Position numbers and translations under genes: made by a program. A stretch of 15,664 nt of DNA from Firmicutes bacterium UBA5493 (GTDB lineage Bacteria > Bacillota > Limnochordia > Darwinibacteriales > Darwinibacteriaceae), in NCBI GenBank assembly GCA_002424045.1, contig DIPH01000021.1, positions 1 to 15,664 on the forward strand, read 5' to 3'. Shown here piece after piece: positions 14,455-15,664 of this stretch. Below the pieces are notes generated by a model, which was given only the letters and a program-made list of their open reading frames with translations, did no database searches and was not told the origin of the DNA. Each line of letters begins with the position of its first letter. Positions within the stretch are counted from its first letter, which is position 1.

Positions 14455-15664
14455 CTAGCTGCAACGGCTAAATCCGCACTCGAGGCATGTGGCACAACCA
14501 CTTTCTTCTACCATCGTACCGCTACACTCAGGGCAAGTGCTCCCCGTAAACAGACTCGAACCAAGAGCCGAGCTTGTCTCGGGTTTTACCGCGGCGGTCT
14601 CAGACATACCATTTTGCTGGAGGTACTCTTCTAAGACGTGGGCAATGGCATCGGGGCAAGAGAGTATTTGCCGACCTTCTTGCCAAATAGGATGGGGGCA
14701 ACGAATGCCCTTGAGTTGCTTGACCACCTGTCTAGGCTCTACCCCAGAACGCAGGGACAAGGAAATTAATCTTGCGGTAGCTTCGGAGAACGAACCGGCA
14801 CAGCCGCCTGCCTTCCCAATGGTTGTAAAGACTTCACAAATGCCTTCCTCATCGGCATTAATCGTCACATACAATTGACCGCAGCCTGTCTTAACACGGA
14901 CCGTTTGCCCTGTGGTAACCCTAGGACGCCTTCTCGGTGTTGGGCGACTCTTTGATTCTATCGCGGTAGCTTCTTCCGACTCGGTTTTGTGCCCCACAGT
15001 GAGCACTTCTCCTTCTCTGGATCCCGCGCGGTATACGGTGACACCCTTACAGCCCAGATCGTAAGCCAGCTGATAAACGTCTCGAATATCTTCTTTGGTG
15101 GCCTCCTTAGGGAAGTTCACCGTCTTGCTCACCGCATTATCGGTGAATTCCTGAAAGGCTGCCTGCATTCGGATGTGCCACTCGGGTGTCGTTTCGTAGG
15201 CCGTCACGAAAACCTTGCGCAAATCCTCCGGAATGTCTTCTATACCACGGACATTGCCGGTCTGGGCCACCTTTTGAATAAGCTCAGGAGAATAAAGCCC
15301 CTCCTCTTTGAGAATGCTCTCAAATTGGGCGTTGACCTCAATGAGCTGATCGTTATCCATCACATTCCGAGTAAAGGCTAAGGCGAAGACGGGTTCGATA
15401 CCACTTGAGCAACCGGCAATGATTGAAATGGTGCCTGTGGGAGCAACAGTAGTTACAGTGGCATTTCGCATGGGTTTTCCTGTCTTTTCAAAGATACTTC
15501 CTTTGTAATTCGGGAAAGACCCCCGCTCTTCGGCGAGTTTCGAAGAAGCCTCATGACCCTTAGCCCGGATAAAACGCATGACTTCACGTCCGAGCTCTAC
15601 ACCCTCTTCGCTATTATAGGGTACGCCAAGACGCATTAAGAGGTCCGAAAAGCCCATTACTCCA
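14455..15664 (-). CDS. nrdJ: B12-dependent (class II) ribonucleotide reductase, C-terminal part
   Basis: This is the last 402 residues of an adenosylcobalamin-dependent ribonucleotide reductase, which makes deoxyribonucleotides without oxygen. The frame is open through the right window edge (Gly-Val-Met-Gly-Phe-Ser-Asp-Leu-Leu continues the family's conserved run), so the start, the radical-site cysteine and the cobalamin-binding core are outside. Visible parts are the phosphate-binding APTGTISIIAGCSSGIEP stretch, an Arg/Pro-rich linker, a TSCPD domain (KTGCGQLYVTIN ... GGCAGSFSEA), and a C-terminal tail with paired cysteines (CPEC, CATC, CGFSRC) typical of NrdJ, where the last cysteines re-reduce the active site. 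Its stop is 54 bp before the L,D-transpeptidase ATG. The ATG at 15655-15657 is internal, not a start. The class assignment is strong; the total length is unknown. Confidence 0.95.
   Translation of the reverse strand, partial: GVMGFSDLLMRLGVPYNSEEGVELGREVMRFIRAKGHEASSKLAEERGSFPNYKGSIFEKTGKPMRNATVTTVAPTGTISIIAGCSSGIEPVFALAFTRNVMDNDQLIEVNAQFESILKEEGLYSPELIQKVAQTGNVRGIEDIPEDLRKVFVTAYETTPEWHIRMQAAFQEFTDNAVSKTVNFPKEATKEDIRDVYQLAYDLGCKGVTVYRAGSREGEVLTVGHKTESEEATAIESKSRPTPRRRPRVTTGQTVRVKTGCGQLYVTINADEEGICEVFTTIGKAGGCAGSFSEATARLISLSLRSGVEPRQVVKQLKGIRCPHPIWQEGRQILSCPDAIAHVLEEYLQQNGMSETAAVKPETSSALGSSLFTGSTCPECSGTMVEESGCATCLECGFSRCS

Noticed and set aside
1..15664. CRISPR array, insertion sequence, tRNA, prophage or toxin-antitoxin signatures
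   Set aside because: I looked for regular direct repeats, transposase-like frames with terminal inverted repeats, cloverleaf-like intergenic segments and small gene pairs, and found none; intergenic space is under 200 bp everywhere.

Overview
This window looks like ordinary chromosomal DNA of an anaerobic or anaerobe-derived Bacillota (Firmicutes), probably clostridial or Limnochordia-like. The evidence is the gene order polA-mutM-coaE followed by a lytic transglycosylase, strong AGGAGG-type ribosome binding sites with GTG and TTG starts, a B12-dependent class II ribonucleotide reductase, and a GlpA / FAD-oxidoreductase / DUF1667 trio typical of anaerobes. I see no phage, transposon, CRISPR or RNA gene. 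The organism assignment is inference from content; the species cannot be named. Almost everything is on the minus strand, so genes are read from right to left.

Right end, 13309-15664 (minus): the 3' part of a class II ribonucleotide reductase (nrdJ, cut by the window edge), then a secreted L,D-transpeptidase whose ribosome binding site lies in one arm of a perfect 10-bp inverted repeat. The only plus-strand gene, 12147-13322, is a secreted SLH-domain protein with its own sigma-A-like promoter and three degenerate Asp-Trp repeats at its C-terminus. It converges on the L,D-transpeptidase gene and overlaps it by 14 bp.

Centre, 5509-11981 (minus): a tightly packed housekeeping run made of polA, mutM, coaE, a 58-codon remnant of methylglyoxal synthase (mgsA) that has lost about 67 central codons in frame, a membrane-anchored SLT lytic transglycosylase, a nicotinate phosphoribosyltransferase, and a small HTH regulator with a possible UTRA-like C-terminus. 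DNA repair and replication, CoA synthesis, NAD synthesis and wall remodelling are thus likely co-transcribed.

Left half, 3185-5443 (minus): a cluster of TGTGA/TCACA palindromes precedes oppD and oppF, two peptide-type ABC ATPases with no permease or binding-protein genes in the window. Just after oppF lies a good extended -10 promoter, a leader of about 150 nt containing a strong intrinsic terminator, and then the glycerol-3-phosphate dehydrogenase-like operon (1-3123). That operon encodes a GlpA-like flavoprotein with a BFD-type [2Fe-2S] domain, an NAD(P)/FAD oxidoreductase and a four-cysteine DUF1667 protein. The promoter-terminator-gene layout suggests control by attenuation or antitermination. 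A hairpin at the left edge probably ends the operon.

The most notable items are the internally deleted mgsA, the putative attenuator ahead of the glpA-like operon, the palindrome cluster before oppD, the hairpin over the L,D-transpeptidase ribosome binding site, and the Asp-Trp repeats of the SLH protein. I found no convincing new multi-gene system.
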